Shown: in pieces, positions 17,805 to 27,139 of the stretch | Layout: every line of letters begins with the position of its first letter | Numbering within the stretch: position 1 is the first letter of the stretch | From: Stutzerimonas stutzeri | Lineage (GTDB): Bacteria; Pseudomonadota; Gammaproteobacteria; Pseudomonadales; Pseudomonadaceae | Length of the DNA: 64,000 nucleotides | Assembly: GCF_018138085.1 (NCBI RefSeq) | Contig: NZ_CP073105.1 | Location: 1,736,001 to 1,800,000, forward strand | Direction: 5' to 3' | Notes under the pieces: model-generated | Told to the model about the DNA's origin: nothing | Database searches by the model: none | What the model saw: only the letters and a program-made list of their open reading frames with translations | Program-made: the position numbers and the translations under genes

Positions 17805-17828
17805 AATTTTTCGTCAGCCTGTTAGAAT
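17801..17828 (+). promoter_or_regulatory. Candidate sigma-70 promoter of etfBA
   Basis: -35 TTTGAA (17801-17806), a 16-base spacer and -10 TAGAAT (17823-17828). The -35 overlaps the PsrA-type box. If used, the etfBA leader would be about 350 bases. Confidence 0.5.
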
Positions 17829-17834
17829 CCGGAA

Positions 17835-18184
17835 ACTGCGGCTCATCAGGCCGGGTGAAAACGTAGCGAGCGACAGTTAGGCAACGCGGAAACAGGCGAG
17901 GAAGCGGACTGGGCTCGCACGCGAGTTTACGGGTTGTAATAAGCATTCCGACTGGGCTCGCAAACGAGCGTGTTTTAACGCGGCATAACCGAGCGCGGTA
18001 GTTTTCACACGGCCTGTTATGGCGGGTCATTCGCATTGTTGACCCCGGCTTACGGCTGCAGTCAAGATACGGGCAGTTTTGTGCTCGCCGAACAGGTCCA
18101 ATGGCTGAGTTGACGGCCTGGACCTCGAGCATGGCTCGGTTCGCCTCAGCGAAATTCTATTCACCGGAGAGTAACGAGGAATCC
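17835..18184 (+). other. Long etfBA leader with a duplicated hairpin
   Basis: This gene-free stretch contains the 13-base sequence GACTGGGCTCGCA twice (17907-17919 and 17950-17962), 43 bases apart. Each copy runs into a small hairpin (CTCG-CACG-CGAG and GCTCG-CAAA-CGAGC). No open frame with coding character was found. It may be a structured 5' leader or hold further operators. Confidence 0.4.
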
Positions 18185-18934
18185 ATGAAGATTCTTGTAG
18201 CTGTCAAACGAGTGGTCGATTACAACGTCAAGGTCCGCGTCAAGGCGGACAACTCCGGCGTCGACCTCGCCAACGTCAAGATGTCGATGAACCCCTTCTG
18301 CGAAATCGCCGTGGAAGAAGCCGTACGCCTGAAAGAGAAGGGCGTGGCTAGTGAAATCGTCGTGGTTTCCATCGGACCGACCGCTGCGCAGGAGCAGCTG
18401 CGTACCGCACTGGCACTGGGTGCCGATCGGGCGGTGCTGGTCGAGTCGACCGAAGAGCTCAACTCGCTGGCCGTGGCCAAGCTGCTCAAAGCCGTCGTAG
18501 ACAAGGAGCAGCCGCAGCTGGTCATCCTCGGCAAGCAGGCCATCGACAGCGACAACAACCAGACCGGCCAGATGCTGGGTGCGCTGACCGGGTTTGCCCA
18601 GGGCACCTTCGCCTCGAAAGTCGAAGTGTCGGGTGACAAGGTCAGCGTCGAGCGTGAAATCGACGGCGGCGCGCAGACCGTTTCGCTGAACCTTCCGGCC
18701 ATCGTCACCACCGACCTGCGCCTGAACGAGCCGCGCTACGCCTCGCTGCCGAACATCATGAAAGCCAAGAAGAAGCCGCTGGAAGTTCTGACTCCGGACG
18801 CGCTGGGTGTATCCACCACCTCCACCGTCAAGGTCCTCAAGGTCGAAGCGCCAGCTGCACGCAGCGCCGGTATCAAGGTCAAGTCCGTGGAAGAACTGGT
18901 CGAGAAACTGAAGAACGAGGCGAAGGTAATCTAA
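18185..18934 (+). CDS. etfB: Electron transfer flavoprotein subunit beta
   Basis: This 249-residue ETF beta (FixA-like) subunit binds AMP and contacts partner dehydrogenases. It has the opening [20 protein letters not shown], the conserved [18 protein letters not shown], the nucleotide-binding [16 protein letters not shown], and the recognition-loop region [10 protein letters not shown]. The start at 18185 has a GAGGAAT ribosome site; upstream in-frame codons lack one. The stop is immediately followed by etfA's ATG, so the pair are translated together. Confidence 0.96.
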   Translation: MKILVAVKRVVDYNVKVRVKADNSGVDLANVKMSMNPFCEIAVEEAVRLKEKGVASEIVVVSIGPTAAQEQLRTALALGADRAVLVESTEELNSLAVAKLLKAVVDKEQPQLVILGKQAIDSDNNQTGQMLGALTGFAQGTFASKVEVSGDKVSVEREIDGGAQTVSLNLPAIVTTDLRLNEPRYASLPNIMKAKKKPLEVLTPDALGVSTTSTVKVLKVEAPAARSAGIKVKSVEELVEKLKNEAKVI

Positions 18935-19864
18935 ATGACTATCCTGGTTATCGCTGAACACAACAATGCCGTCCTGGCTGCCGCCACGCTCAACACCGTG
19001 GCCGCCGCGAAAGCCATCGGTGGTGACATCCATGTGCTGGTCGCTGGTAGCGACTGCGCAGCCATCGGTGAAGCCGCTGCGAAAATCGAAGGCGTCTCCA
19101 AGGTACTGGTTGCCGACAACGCCGCCTACGCTCACCAGTTGCCCGAGAACGTCGCGCCGCTGATCGCCGAGCTGGCCAAGAATTACAGCCACGTGCTGGC
19201 CGCGGCTACTACCAATGGCAAGAACTTCCTGCCACGCGTCGCGGCGCTGCTGGATGTCGATCAGATTTCCGAAATCATCGCCGTTGAAAGTGCCGACACC
19301 TTCAAGCGTCCGATCTATGCCGGCAATGCCATCGCCACCGTGCAATCCAGCGCACCGATCAAGGTCATCACCGTTCGTTCGACCGGTTTCGATCCGGTGA
19401 ACGCCGAAGGCGGCTCGGCGTCTGTCGAGCAGGTATCGGGTGCTGGCGACGCTGGTGTTTCCAGCTTTGTCGGTGAAGAGCTGGCCAAGTCCGATCGTCC
19501 CGAGCTGACCGCGGCGAAGATCGTCGTGTCCGGCGGCCGTGGCATGCAGAACGGCGACAACTTCAAGCACCTGTACTCGCTGGCCGACAAGCTCGGCGCT
19601 GCGGTCGGCGCTTCGCGCGCCGCGGTCGATGCCGGCTTCGTGCCGAACGACATGCAGGTTGGCCAGACCGGCAAGATCGTCGCGCCGCAGCTGTACATCG
19701 CCGTCGGCATCTCCGGTGCGATCCAGCACCTGGCCGGCATGAAGGACTCCAAGGTGATCGTTGCGATCAACAAGGACGAAGAGGCGCCTATCTTCCAGGT
19801 CGCCGACTACGGCCTGGTGGGCGATCTGTTCGAGATCCTGCCGGAGCTCGAGCGTCTCGTCTGA
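18935..19864 (+). CDS. etfA: Electron transfer flavoprotein subunit alpha
   Basis: This 309-residue ETF alpha (FixB-like) subunit carries the redox FAD. The C-terminal FAD domain has GRGMQ, the [12 protein letters not shown] segment, [21 protein letters not shown] and [11 protein letters not shown], all standard for the family. It forms a heterodimer with EtfB and delivers electrons to the ETF-quinone oxidoreductase encoded divergently. It follows etfB with no gap and is ended by a strong terminator. Confidence 0.96.
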   Translation: MTILVIAEHNNAVLAAATLNTVAAAKAIGGDIHVLVAGSDCAAIGEAAAKIEGVSKVLVADNAAYAHQLPENVAPLIAELAKNYSHVLAAATTNGKNFLPRVAALLDVDQISEIIAVESADTFKRPIYAGNAIATVQSSAPIKVITVRSTGFDPVNAEGGSASVEQVSGAGDAGVSSFVGEELAKSDRPELTAAKIVVSGGRGMQNGDNFKHLYSLADKLGAAVGASRAAVDAGFVPNDMQVGQTGKIVAPQLYIAVGISGAIQHLAGMKDSKVIVAINKDEEAPIFQVADYGLVGDLFEILPELERLV

Positions 19865-19882
19865 CCGAGCCGCTGCCAAACA

Positions 19883-19907
19883 AACCCGCTCTCGTAGCGG
19901 GTTTTTT
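19883..19907 (+). terminator. Intrinsic terminator after etfA
   Basis: An 8-bp stem (AACCCGCT / AGCGGGTT) with a 5-base loop runs into a TTTTTT tract. It lies 18 bases after the etfA stop. Confidence 0.9.
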
Positions 19908-19990
19908 GTGGGCGCTCGCGTGCGACTAGCGATGGTAAGATCGCCAGGCGCTCACCGGCGCCAGTCCGAGTCCCAATTCAGAGGTTTTCC

Positions 19991-20815
19991 ATGCGCTGTG
20001 CCGTTTCGCTGACATTCGCCTTGACCGCCTTGTTGTTGGCGACGCCTTTCGCGGCGAACGCGGCGGCAGCCAAGTGCGATCGGCTGATCGCAACCGGTGG
20101 CGCGAACAATCCACCGTTTCTATGGCGCGATCCGCAGAATCCCAAGCGTCTGGTGGGCGCGAATGCCGACCTGCTGAAGCAGATCACCGACTCGCTGGGG
20201 CTGAAACTGGAGCTGCTGTACACCGGGAACGCCGAAAAAGCCTTGGAAGAAGTTCGCAGCGGTCGGGTGGACCTGTTGGCCGATGCGGTGATCGACGTGC
20301 AGCAACTGGCGTATCTGGATTTCATCCATCCTCCAATTGCTGAGCTGCAAACATCGGCGTGGGTACGCAACGAGCCTGGCTTTCTCTACTCCAGTCGCGA
20401 CGAGCTGGCAGGTCACTCAGGCACCTACGTCGCCACGACGCGCTTCGGTAGCGAGTTCCGGACCTACGCCGACAAGCACCTGCGTCTGCGTACCGCTCCA
20501 AGCCTGGCCGAGGCTGTGCAGGGGCTTTTGGCGGGCAAGTCCGACTACGTGCTGCATGAACGCTACAACGCCATCGCGCAGGCCGGTCGGCAGGGCTGGC
20601 TGGACAATATCCAGCGACTGGAACCGCCGGTGAGCCGGAGTGGGATGCATTTCGCGGTGGCGCACGACTCTGCGTGCAACGGGCCGTGGTTGCGCGGACA
20701 GCTGGCGATAAAAATGACAGAATTGCGTGCCGCCGGCGTGCCGCAACAGCTGCTGGTAGACAATCTCGAACGCTGGAAGCAGCAACCGGCATCGACAAGC
20801 AACTCGCAACGCTAG
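19991..20815 (+). CDS. Periplasmic solute-binding protein (family 3-like)
   Basis: This 274-residue exported protein has a signal peptide (about residues 1-25, ending ANAAA) and a bilobed amino-acid-type binding fold. Segments include NNPPFLWRDPQNPKRLVGANADLLKQI near the start and RSGRVDLLADAVIDVQQLAYLDF in the hinge region. No ABC permease or ATPase adjoins it, so it may be an orphan binding protein or sensor. Two lipoprotein genes follow closely (10 and then -4 bases), suggesting an operon. Confidence 0.85.
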   Translation: MRCAVSLTFALTALLLATPFAANAAAAKCDRLIATGGANNPPFLWRDPQNPKRLVGANADLLKQITDSLGLKLELLYTGNAEKALEEVRSGRVDLLADAVIDVQQLAYLDFIHPPIAELQTSAWVRNEPGFLYSSRDELAGHSGTYVATTRFGSEFRTYADKHLRLRTAPSLAEAVQGLLAGKSDYVLHERYNAIAQAGRQGWLDNIQRLEPPVSRSGMHFAVAHDSACNGPWLRGQLAIKMTELRAAGVPQQLLVDNLERWKQQPASTSNSQR

Positions 20816-20825
20816 GACCTCTCCC

Positions 20826-21176
20826 TTGAACAAACACCTTTCCTGCATGCTCGGGCTATTGGCGTTGGCCGGTTGTGTCAGCGATCCCGCACCGACTGAA
20901 CAGTTGCGTCTCACCGAGCAGGCGCTGACGCTGGCGCGCTCGGCAGGCGCCTCGGAGCAGACACCGGAGCTGGTGCTGGCAGAAGACGAGTACGCGGCTG
21001 CGATGGCGGCGATGCGGGACGAAGACTTCCGAAAGGCACGGCGGCTTGCCGAAAGGGCGGAGTTGGACGCCCGGCTGGCGGAGGCCAGCGTAATTAACGA
21101 TAAGCGTGATCAGGAGCTGGCCGAGTTGCAGCGACGCATCGCGCGGCTACGTGAACAGTTGGGAGATCTGCGGTGA
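20826..21176 (+). CDS. DUF4398 small lipoprotein
   Basis: This 116-residue lipoprotein has lipobox LAGC (acyl Cys near residue 17). The mature part is a helical DUF4398-type domain (EQALTLARSAGA, LAEDEYAAAMAAM, KARRLAERAELDARLAEA) with a coiled coil at the C-terminus. It begins with a TTG codon. It overlaps the OmpA-like gene by four bases. The two probably form a cell-envelope pair. Function is otherwise unknown. Confidence 0.82.
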   Translation: MNKHLSCMLGLLALAGCVSDPAPTEQLRLTEQALTLARSAGASEQTPELVLAEDEYAAAMAAMRDEDFRKARRLAERAELDARLAEASVINDKRDQELAELQRRIARLREQLGDLR

Positions 21177-21979
21177 GAGCGGTGCTTTCTATTCCCGTGT
21201 TGCTGGTAGCGCTGGCTGGGCTCCAGGGTTGTGCTTCGCAGGCGTCCCGCCAGCAACTGGAACAGGCGACCTTGGCGTTCCAGAGTGTCGGTGACGATCC
21301 GCAGACGCTTCACGATGCACCGAAAGATGTGATGCGAGCTGCCGAATCGCTGGAGCGGGCCAATCGCTTTGCCGACTACTGGGGCGGCGATGCGGACGTC
21401 GAGCATTATGCCTATCTGAGCCAGCGTTACAGCGAGATCGCCCGCCAGCACAGCGAGCAGATTCAGAAGCAGCGGCGTGCCACCCAATTGGCGATGGAGC
21501 GGGAGCGCTTGCGTCAGGCGCTGCAGGAGGCGCGCTTGCTCGATGCCCAGCAGCAAGGTCGCTTGCTGGAGGATCAGATGGTCAGTCTGGCTGCGGCGGA
21601 AACCGATCGTGGCCTGGTGATGACGTTGGGCGATGTACTGTTCGAGGCTGCCAGCGCCGAGCTCGGCCCTTCGGCCAATCGCACGCTGCTCAAGGTCGTG
21701 CGTTTCCTGCAGCTCAATCCCAAGCGCAGGGTGAGGATCGAGGGCTACACCGACAATCGAGGCGACGCGGCCGAGAACCTGGCTCTGTCCGAGGCTCGGG
21801 CGCAGGCGGTGAGCGATTTCATGCAAAGCCTGGGGATCGACGGCGCACGCATGGAGGTGGTGGGTTATGGCGAGCAGCACCGCGTCGCCGAGAACGCCTC
21901 GGCGCGTGGGCGGGCGCAGAATCGGCGGGTCGAGATTCTGTTTTCCGATGAGCAGGGCCGTCTCAGCAGCCCGCGTTAA
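21173..21979 (+). CDS. OmpA-family lipoprotein with DUF4398-like region
   Basis: This 268-residue outer-membrane lipoprotein starts with GTG and has lipobox LQGC (acyl Cys near residue 16). The N-terminal helical part resembles the preceding DUF4398 protein, a coiled coil follows (about 95-140), and a C-terminal OmpA/Pal domain binds peptidoglycan (VRIEGYTDNRGDAAENLALSEARA, then GRAQNRRVEI). It probably tethers the outer membrane to the wall. The GTG overlaps the previous stop codon. Confidence 0.9.
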   Translation: MRAVLSIPVLLVALAGLQGCASQASRQQLEQATLAFQSVGDDPQTLHDAPKDVMRAAESLERANRFADYWGGDADVEHYAYLSQRYSEIARQHSEQIQKQRRATQLAMERERLRQALQEARLLDAQQQGRLLEDQMVSLAAAETDRGLVMTLGDVLFEAASAELGPSANRTLLKVVRFLQLNPKRRVRIEGYTDNRGDAAENLALSEARAQAVSDFMQSLGIDGARMEVVGYGEQHRVAENASARGRAQNRRVEILFSDEQGRLSSPR

Positions 21980-22054
21980 TTTCCCGTGTATCGTTGCGCT
22001 GACCAAAGGTAACGGACTGTGTCGGCGAGTTAGCCGTTAACTGTATTGGTCGAG

Positions 22055-22080
22055 CATAACAGTGTTGGACTACTGTTATG
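22055..22080. promoter_or_regulatory. Inverted repeat upstream of the MocR gene (likely operator)
   Basis: Perfect 9-base arms (CATAACAGT / ACTGTTATG) are separated by 8 bases, ending 25 bases before the regulator start. In addition AACTGTATTGG (22039-22049) and AACAGTGTTGG (22059-22069) form a direct repeat 20 bases apart. MocR regulators often bind helically phased repeats in their own promoters. Confidence 0.6.
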
Positions 22081-22104
22081 GTTCAGTTGGCGGGGACGGA
22101 CGTT

Positions 22105-23535
22105 ATGACCAATCTGTTGCTTTATCAGCGCATCGCACATCAGCTCGCCGAAGACATCCGGCGAGGGGTTTATCGCCCGGGCGAGCGTGTGCCTTCGGTG
22201 CGCAAGATGAGCATGCAGCTCAACGTCAGCCATGCGACCGTGCTGCAGGCTTACGCCAATCTCGAAGACCAGGGGATGATCCGGGCGCGTCCGCAGTCCG
22301 GCTTCTATGTTCATCACACGCCGGCACTGACCGCGCCGACCCCTGATATCGCTCAGGTCGAGCGGCCGACGCTGGTCACGCGCAGCAGCATCATCAACCA
22401 GGTGCTGAGCGAGTCACGCCGCGATGGTCTGATTCCGTTGGGCGCCGCCGTGCCCCATGTGGATTACCTGCCGGCGCGTGCGCTGCATCAGCAACTGGCC
22501 AAGGTGACCCGCTTCCAGAGCCAGCGTGCGTTCAGCTACATGTTCAGCCCCGGTTACGAGCCGCTGCGCCGGCAGGTGGCGATCCGCATGCGCGACGCCG
22601 GTGTGGTCGTCGGACCGGATGAAGTGGTGATCACTCATGGTTGCGTCGATGCGCTGCAGATGTCTCTTCGGGTTTTGACCAAGCCCGGCGACCTGATCGC
22701 GGCGGAATCGCCCAGCTACTACGGCCTGTTGCAACTGGCCGATCTGCTTGGGCTCAAGGTCATCGAAATTCCCTGCGATCCGGATACCGGGCTCAGCCTC
22801 GAAGCGCTGCAGCTGGCGGCCAGTCAGTGGCCGATCAAGGCGCTGGTACTGACGGCGCGCCTGAGCAATCCGCTTGGCGGCAGCGTCCCCGACGCGCGGC
22901 AGAAGCAGTTGCTGAAGTTGGCGGCGAATTTCGACATCCAGATTGTCGAAGACGATATCTATGGTGAGTTGTTGTTCGATGTGGGTTCCATCAGGGCGCT
23001 CAAGTCCAACGATGTGGACGGACGAGTGATCTACTGTTCTAGCTTCTCAAAGACGATTTCGCCTGGGGTACGCATTGGCTGGATCATTCCCGGGCGCTAC
23101 CGTGACGAAATTCAGCGCTTGCAGACGTTCAGCACGCATTCGGCGTGCAGCGTGACGCAGATGGGTGTTGCGGCGTATCTGGAGAACGGCGGCTATGATC
23201 GCCACCTGCGTTACATCCGCCACGAATACCGGAAGAACCTCAGTGCCTTCCAGTTGGCCGTGCAACGTTATTTCCCGGAGGGCACGCAGATGACGCGACC
23301 CACCGGTGGCTTCATTCTCTGGGTCAGTCTGCCTGCTCGGGTGAATACCAAGGAGCTGCACGTTCAGGCGCTCAAGCGCGGCATCAGCATTGCGCCGGGC
23401 TTGATCTTCAGTAACACCGAGCAGTTCAATCATTGCGTGCGGCTCAATTGCGGGTTGCCTTGGACGGCAGAGGCTGAGCGAGCACTGAAGACACTCGGCG
23501 AGCTGGCGGGGGACCTTTGCCGGCAATCGAACTGA
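22105..23535 (+). CDS. MocR-type GntR/aminotransferase-fold transcriptional regulator
   Basis: This 476-residue protein has an N-terminal GntR winged-helix domain (residues 1-70, with RVPSVRKMSMQLNVSHATV) fused to a fold-type I aminotransferase domain. The PLP Lys is in SSFSKTISPGVRIGW. The segment LSNPLGGSVPD replaces the usual NPTG motif and EDDIYGEL carries the PLP-ring Asp. The start at 22105 has a GGGGACGGA ribosome site and leaves the inverted repeat outside the gene. The regulated target is unknown: no divergent gene is present. Confidence 0.9.
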   Translation: MTNLLLYQRIAHQLAEDIRRGVYRPGERVPSVRKMSMQLNVSHATVLQAYANLEDQGMIRARPQSGFYVHHTPALTAPTPDIAQVERPTLVTRSSIINQVLSESRRDGLIPLGAAVPHVDYLPARALHQQLAKVTRFQSQRAFSYMFSPGYEPLRRQVAIRMRDAGVVVGPDEVVITHGCVDALQMSLRVLTKPGDLIAAESPSYYGLLQLADLLGLKVIEIPCDPDTGLSLEALQLAASQWPIKALVLTARLSNPLGGSVPDARQKQLLKLAANFDIQIVEDDIYGELLFDVGSIRALKSNDVDGRVIYCSSFSKTISPGVRIGWIIPGRYRDEIQRLQTFSTHSACSVTQMGVAAYLENGGYDRHLRYIRHEYRKNLSAFQLAVQRYFPEGTQMTRPTGGFILWVSLPARVNTKELHVQALKRGISIAPGLIFSNTEQFNHCVRLNCGLPWTAEAERALKTLGELAGDLCRQSN

Positions 23536-23557
23536 CAGGATCGAGGAGGCGTTGGCC

Positions 23558-24106
23558 ATGAAATGCTTGAGTTTGCTGCTTGCGCTTCCCTTGTTGGTCG
23601 CCTGTGACGGGGACAAGCTGCCACCGCAGCCAGGGCCGCCGGCCAAACCCAAGGTGGAAACCACGGCCACTGACGCCAAGCCACTGAGCACCCTCGAACC
23701 TGCGGCTACCGAACACGCCAACCGCGATGCACGCAAGCCCCCGGCCATCGAGATTGAGCTCGATCCGGTCGTCGATGAGGAATCCGAGCGGCTGCCGTCA
23801 GAGCAGGTCGCTCCCGCGCCGCCCAAGCCGGTGGCGGCGGCACCGGCGAGCCCGAAGAAGAAGGTCGCGCCCGAACGTGTCGAGTTGCCCGAGGCCGAGC
23901 TTGACCTGAGTCTTCCGGAGGACTGGGCCAAGGAACTCGAACCGGGGCACGGGGAAGATACCGCCTCGATGCAGTTGTTGCCGCCGTTGTTCGAATCGCG
24001 GGAAGCCAACAACTCGGTGCAGATGAGTGGACGCCTTCTACAAGGCTTGCAGGAGGATGATCCGCTGATCGATGGGGCTGAAATCAATTTCGAACTGAAA
24101 CGCTGA
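23558..24106 (+). CDS. Hypothetical Pro/Ala-rich lipoprotein
   Basis: This 182-residue protein has a lipoprotein signal with lipobox LVAC (acyl Cys near residue 16). A low-complexity Pro/Ala/Lys/Glu region follows and then a conserved-looking C-terminal part (ELDLSLPEDWAKEL, then LLPPLFESREANNSVQMSGRL). The GAGGAGG ribosome site favours the ATG at 23558. I do not recognise the family. Its C-terminus suggests an envelope protein seen in pseudomonads. It follows the MocR gene after 22 bases. Confidence 0.8.
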   Translation: MKCLSLLLALPLLVACDGDKLPPQPGPPAKPKVETTATDAKPLSTLEPAATEHANRDARKPPAIEIELDPVVDEESERLPSEQVAPAPPKPVAAAPASPKKKVAPERVELPEAELDLSLPEDWAKELEPGHGEDTASMQLLPPLFESREANNSVQMSGRLLQGLQEDDPLIDGAEINFELKR

Positions 24107-24120
24107 GTTGGTTCGACGCG

Positions 24121-26712
24121 CTAGCGCACCGGGTTGCAGCTCGGGATCGCTTCGTTTTCGACGTTCGCCAGCAAAGCCCGCAAGGCGTCCGCCGGAAGCG
24201 GGTAGCTCATGTGAAAGCCCTGCATTTCGCTGCAGCCGTCGGCAACCAGGCGCATCAACTGTTCCGAGGTCTCCACGCCCTCGGCCGTGACGCGCATATC
24301 CAGGCCGCGACCGAGGTCGATGAGTGCCTTGACGATGGAATGATCTTCGCTCGAATGCGTCATGCCCACGACAAAGCTGCCGTCGATCTTGATCGTGTCG
24401 AACGGGTAATGGCGCAGGTTGTTCAGGGAGGAGTAGCCGGTGCCGAAGTCATCCATCGCCAGGCGTACGCCGATGCTCTTCAATTCGTTGAGCACATCCA
24501 GGGTGCGGCGGTTCTCCTGCAGCAGCGCCGTTTCGGTGATTTCCAGCTCAAGACGGTGGGCTGGCAGCCCGCTTTCTCGCAGTACGCTCTGAACCAGATC
24601 GGGGAGCACATCGTTGCGTAGCTGCAAGGGCGACAGGTTGACCGAGATCATCAAGTCTTCGGCCCAGCCGCTGGCCTCGGCGCATGCCTGACGCAGCACC
24701 CATTCGCCGAGCGGAACGATCAAGCCGGTTTCTTCGGCCAGCGGAATGAAGTGCTCAGGTTGCAGCAGGCCGCGGCTCGGGTGGCGCCAGCGCAGCAGCG
24801 CTTCGGCACCATTGATGCGCATGCCTTCGCTGAAGTAGCGCGGCTGGTAATAGACCACGAACTGACCATCGACGATGGCCTCGCGCAGTTCGTCCTCCTG
24901 GCGGCGCCGCTCGAGCAGGCGCTGGTCCATATCGCTGCCGTAGAACCGCCAGGTACCACGACCATCGGATTTGGCTTGATACAGCGCGATGTCGGCGCAG
25001 CGCAACAGTTCGCTGGCCAGGTTGGTGTCAGTCGGCGCCATGGCGATGCCAATACTGGCGCCGATATGAATCTGTTTACCTTCATAGATGAAGGGCTCGC
25101 TGATCGCCTCGACGATACGGGCGCAGAGCCTCTGGACATCCTCGTTGTGTTGCAGACGGCTCATGACCAGGACGAATTCGTCGCCGCCCAGCCGTGCCAC
25201 CAAGTCGTCGCCGCGGGTGCATTGCTTGAGGCGATCGGATACCCCGACCAACACTTCATCGCCCGCACCATGGCCCAGCGTGTCGTTGACCGGCTTGAAG
25301 CGGTCCAGGTCGATGTACAGCACGGCCAGTCTGGATCCGCTGGTGAGCGTGGACAGTTTGCTGTCCAGATAGTCGCGCAGGCGGTTGCGATTCGGCAGGC
25401 CGGTCAGGGCGTCATGCTGCGACAGATACTGCACCCGCGCCTGGGCTCGGGTCTCCTCGGTGATGTCGCTTGCCGTGCCCCGGTACCCCAGCAGCGTGTC
25501 GTCCCGGTAGATGGCCCGTGCGGACAACCGGCAGTTTCGCTCGCAGCCGTTGGCCGCCTGATAGCTGCAGCGCAGCGGTGCGCGGTGTGGCGCGGCCAGC
25601 CAGTCGTGCAGCGCGGCCTGATCGCTGATCAGCAGATCGATCAAAGGGTGGCCAATCCAGGCGGAAGGCTGATGCCCGGTGATTTCCTCGAATCGATTGG
25701 AGAGATAGGTTAGACGCGCGTTCTGATCGGTCTCCCAGATCCAGTCCGATGCGGCTTCCGCCACGTCGCGGAAACGCTCTTCGCTGGCTGCCAGTGCCTT
25801 GCGGCTACGGGATAGTCGCTCGTAGTTGGCGTCCATGAACCTGACGGTCTTGAGCGCTTGACGCAGCAGCAGCCAGGCCAGGATGCCAAGCCCCAGCGTG
25901 ACCGCAGCCAGCACCGGCAAGGTGATCCAAAGCAGGTAGTGCCCCGGCTGAGACAGATCCCAGGTAAACGCCTGGGGCGTCCCGTCGACCCTCTGCAGGG
26001 TGAGCGATGCGTCATGGCCGCGGGTCGTCCGTTCATCGACACGCAGGCCTTCGACCGTATAGTGCTCGCCCAGCTGAATCAGCTGTTCGGCATCCAGCAC
26101 ATCGACGAAAAGCAGGGTCGAGGCGGGACGGTCCATCGGCTCGACATCACTCCCGCCCGGTATCATCACGGCTGCGGCAACCATCGCCGGATGCCCGTCC
26201 GCCGTTAGCAGACCGACCACGGACTCATCATCTTCAACGGCTTCGCGGGCTTGCCCGAGCAACGTCTCCAGACCGCCACCGAGCCATTGGCGCGCGTCGA
26301 CCTCGACCAGCTCGCCGTGGATGACCGAGTAGGTCGTTTCGCCATCGCTCGCGATGACCAGCAGCCCCTCATAGCCGAAGTCGTTATAGAGAGACGGGCC
26401 GAGGTTTTCCTCGTCATAGGCCCAGGCGGTATTCACCCGCTTGCTCAGATTGGCATAGGCGTCGCCCCAGAATGCGTTGTCGGTGACTTGGCGGGCCATG
26501 TTGCGCTGGCGCGCCTCGAAGGCCTTGCCGACCAGAGCGGTTTGCTGCGTCAGCGCATCGCGGTCGATGGTACGTGCGATATGAATGATCGCCACCGCGG
26601 CGGCGATCAGCGCAGCAGCCAGCACACAAGCGATACCGGGCAGGATACGCTTCGAGAATGTCGCTTGGGCTTTGGGGTTGCTGACTTGGATCGACGACGG
26701 TTCCGACGGCAT
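24121..26712 (-). CDS. CHASE4-PAS-GGDEF-EAL c-di-GMP signalling protein
   Basis: This 863-residue membrane protein makes or degrades cyclic di-GMP. In order: a membrane segment (about 23-46), a periplasmic CHASE4 sensor (about 50-230), a second segment (about 265-285), a PAS domain (about 310-430), a GGDEF domain with intact GGDEF and an inhibitory RxxD site (RGDD five residues before), and an EAL domain (AEALLRW, DDFGTGYSS, ITAEGVET-like). Both domains look catalytically complete. The start at 26712 has an AAGGAAG ribosome site. It is convergent with the lipoprotein gene. Confidence 0.92.
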   Translation of the reverse strand: MPSEPSSIQVSNPKAQATFSKRILPGIACVLAAALIAAAVAIIHIARTIDRDALTQQTALVGKAFEARQRNMARQVTDNAFWGDAYANLSKRVNTAWAYDEENLGPSLYNDFGYEGLLVIASDGETTYSVIHGELVEVDARQWLGGGLETLLGQAREAVEDDESVVGLLTADGHPAMVAAAVMIPGGSDVEPMDRPASTLLFVDVLDAEQLIQLGEHYTVEGLRVDERTTRGHDASLTLQRVDGTPQAFTWDLSQPGHYLLWITLPVLAAVTLGLGILAWLLLRQALKTVRFMDANYERLSRSRKALAASEERFRDVAEAASDWIWETDQNARLTYLSNRFEEITGHQPSAWIGHPLIDLLISDQAALHDWLAAPHRAPLRCSYQAANGCERNCRLSARAIYRDDTLLGYRGTASDITEETRAQARVQYLSQHDALTGLPNRNRLRDYLDSKLSTLTSGSRLAVLYIDLDRFKPVNDTLGHGAGDEVLVGVSDRLKQCTRGDDLVARLGGDEFVLVMSRLQHNEDVQRLCARIVEAISEPFIYEGKQIHIGASIGIAMAPTDTNLASELLRCADIALYQAKSDGRGTWRFYGSDMDQRLLERRRQEDELREAIVDGQFVVYYQPRYFSEGMRINGAEALLRWRHPSRGLLQPEHFIPLAEETGLIVPLGEWVLRQACAEASGWAEDLMISVNLSPLQLRNDVLPDLVQSVLRESGLPAHRLELEITETALLQENRRTLDVLNELKSIGVRLAMDDFGTGYSSLNNLRHYPFDTIKIDGSFVVGMTHSSEDHSIVKALIDLGRGLDMRVTAEGVETSEQLMRLVADGCSEMQGFHMSYPLPADALRALLANVENEAIPSCNPVR

Positions 26713-26823
26713 TGAGGCTTCCTTGAGGAAGGCAGAATCATCTCTTGTATGAAGGCCAAAAGCCATCTTTGACTGATGGGTCAGCTATTTTCGCGGGTTA
26801 TGCGGGCCCAGGGCCCGATCGAG

Positions 26824-26991
26824 CTACCTGTTGCGCGCGTCTTCGGCGTCCGCTTCGGCGTTGCGCTGGGCGATCCGTCGTTTCTGCTCGTCGGTCAGTG
26901 GGATTTTCCGGGCATCCGCGCGCAAGGCCATCAGCCCGCCAACGATCATGCCGAGGACCAGGACCAGCAGTAACCAGATATACCAAGGCAT
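26824..26991 (-). CDS. DUF2897 small membrane protein
   Basis: This 55-residue protein has one N-terminal membrane segment ([21 protein letters not shown]) and a short charged, Arg/Glu-rich cytoplasmic tail. This matches the DUF2897 family, usually beside pyrF in pseudomonads. The start at 26991 has an AGGAG ribosome site. It lies divergent from pyrF and on the same strand as the GGDEF-EAL gene. Function unknown. Confidence 0.82.
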   Translation of the reverse strand: MPWYIWLLLVLVLGMIVGGLMALRADARKIPLTDEQKRRIAQRNAEADAEDARNR

Positions 26992-27139
26992 GTCTTTTCT
27001 CCTGATGATTTTTTGCGCGTGCTTCACCTTACTCCACGCTGTTCAGCCGCGCCATGGCGTGCCCGAACGGCTCAACGAACGGGCGGCCTCGATGAGTATT
27101 TTCTGCGACAATGCGCGCCGAAATTGCAGAGGAATGCTC

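Noticed and set aside
18161..19879. A 572-codon open frame on the minus strand across etfBA
   Set aside because: It is the antisense shadow of two well-conserved genes with high GC third positions; no family pattern or ribosome site was seen.
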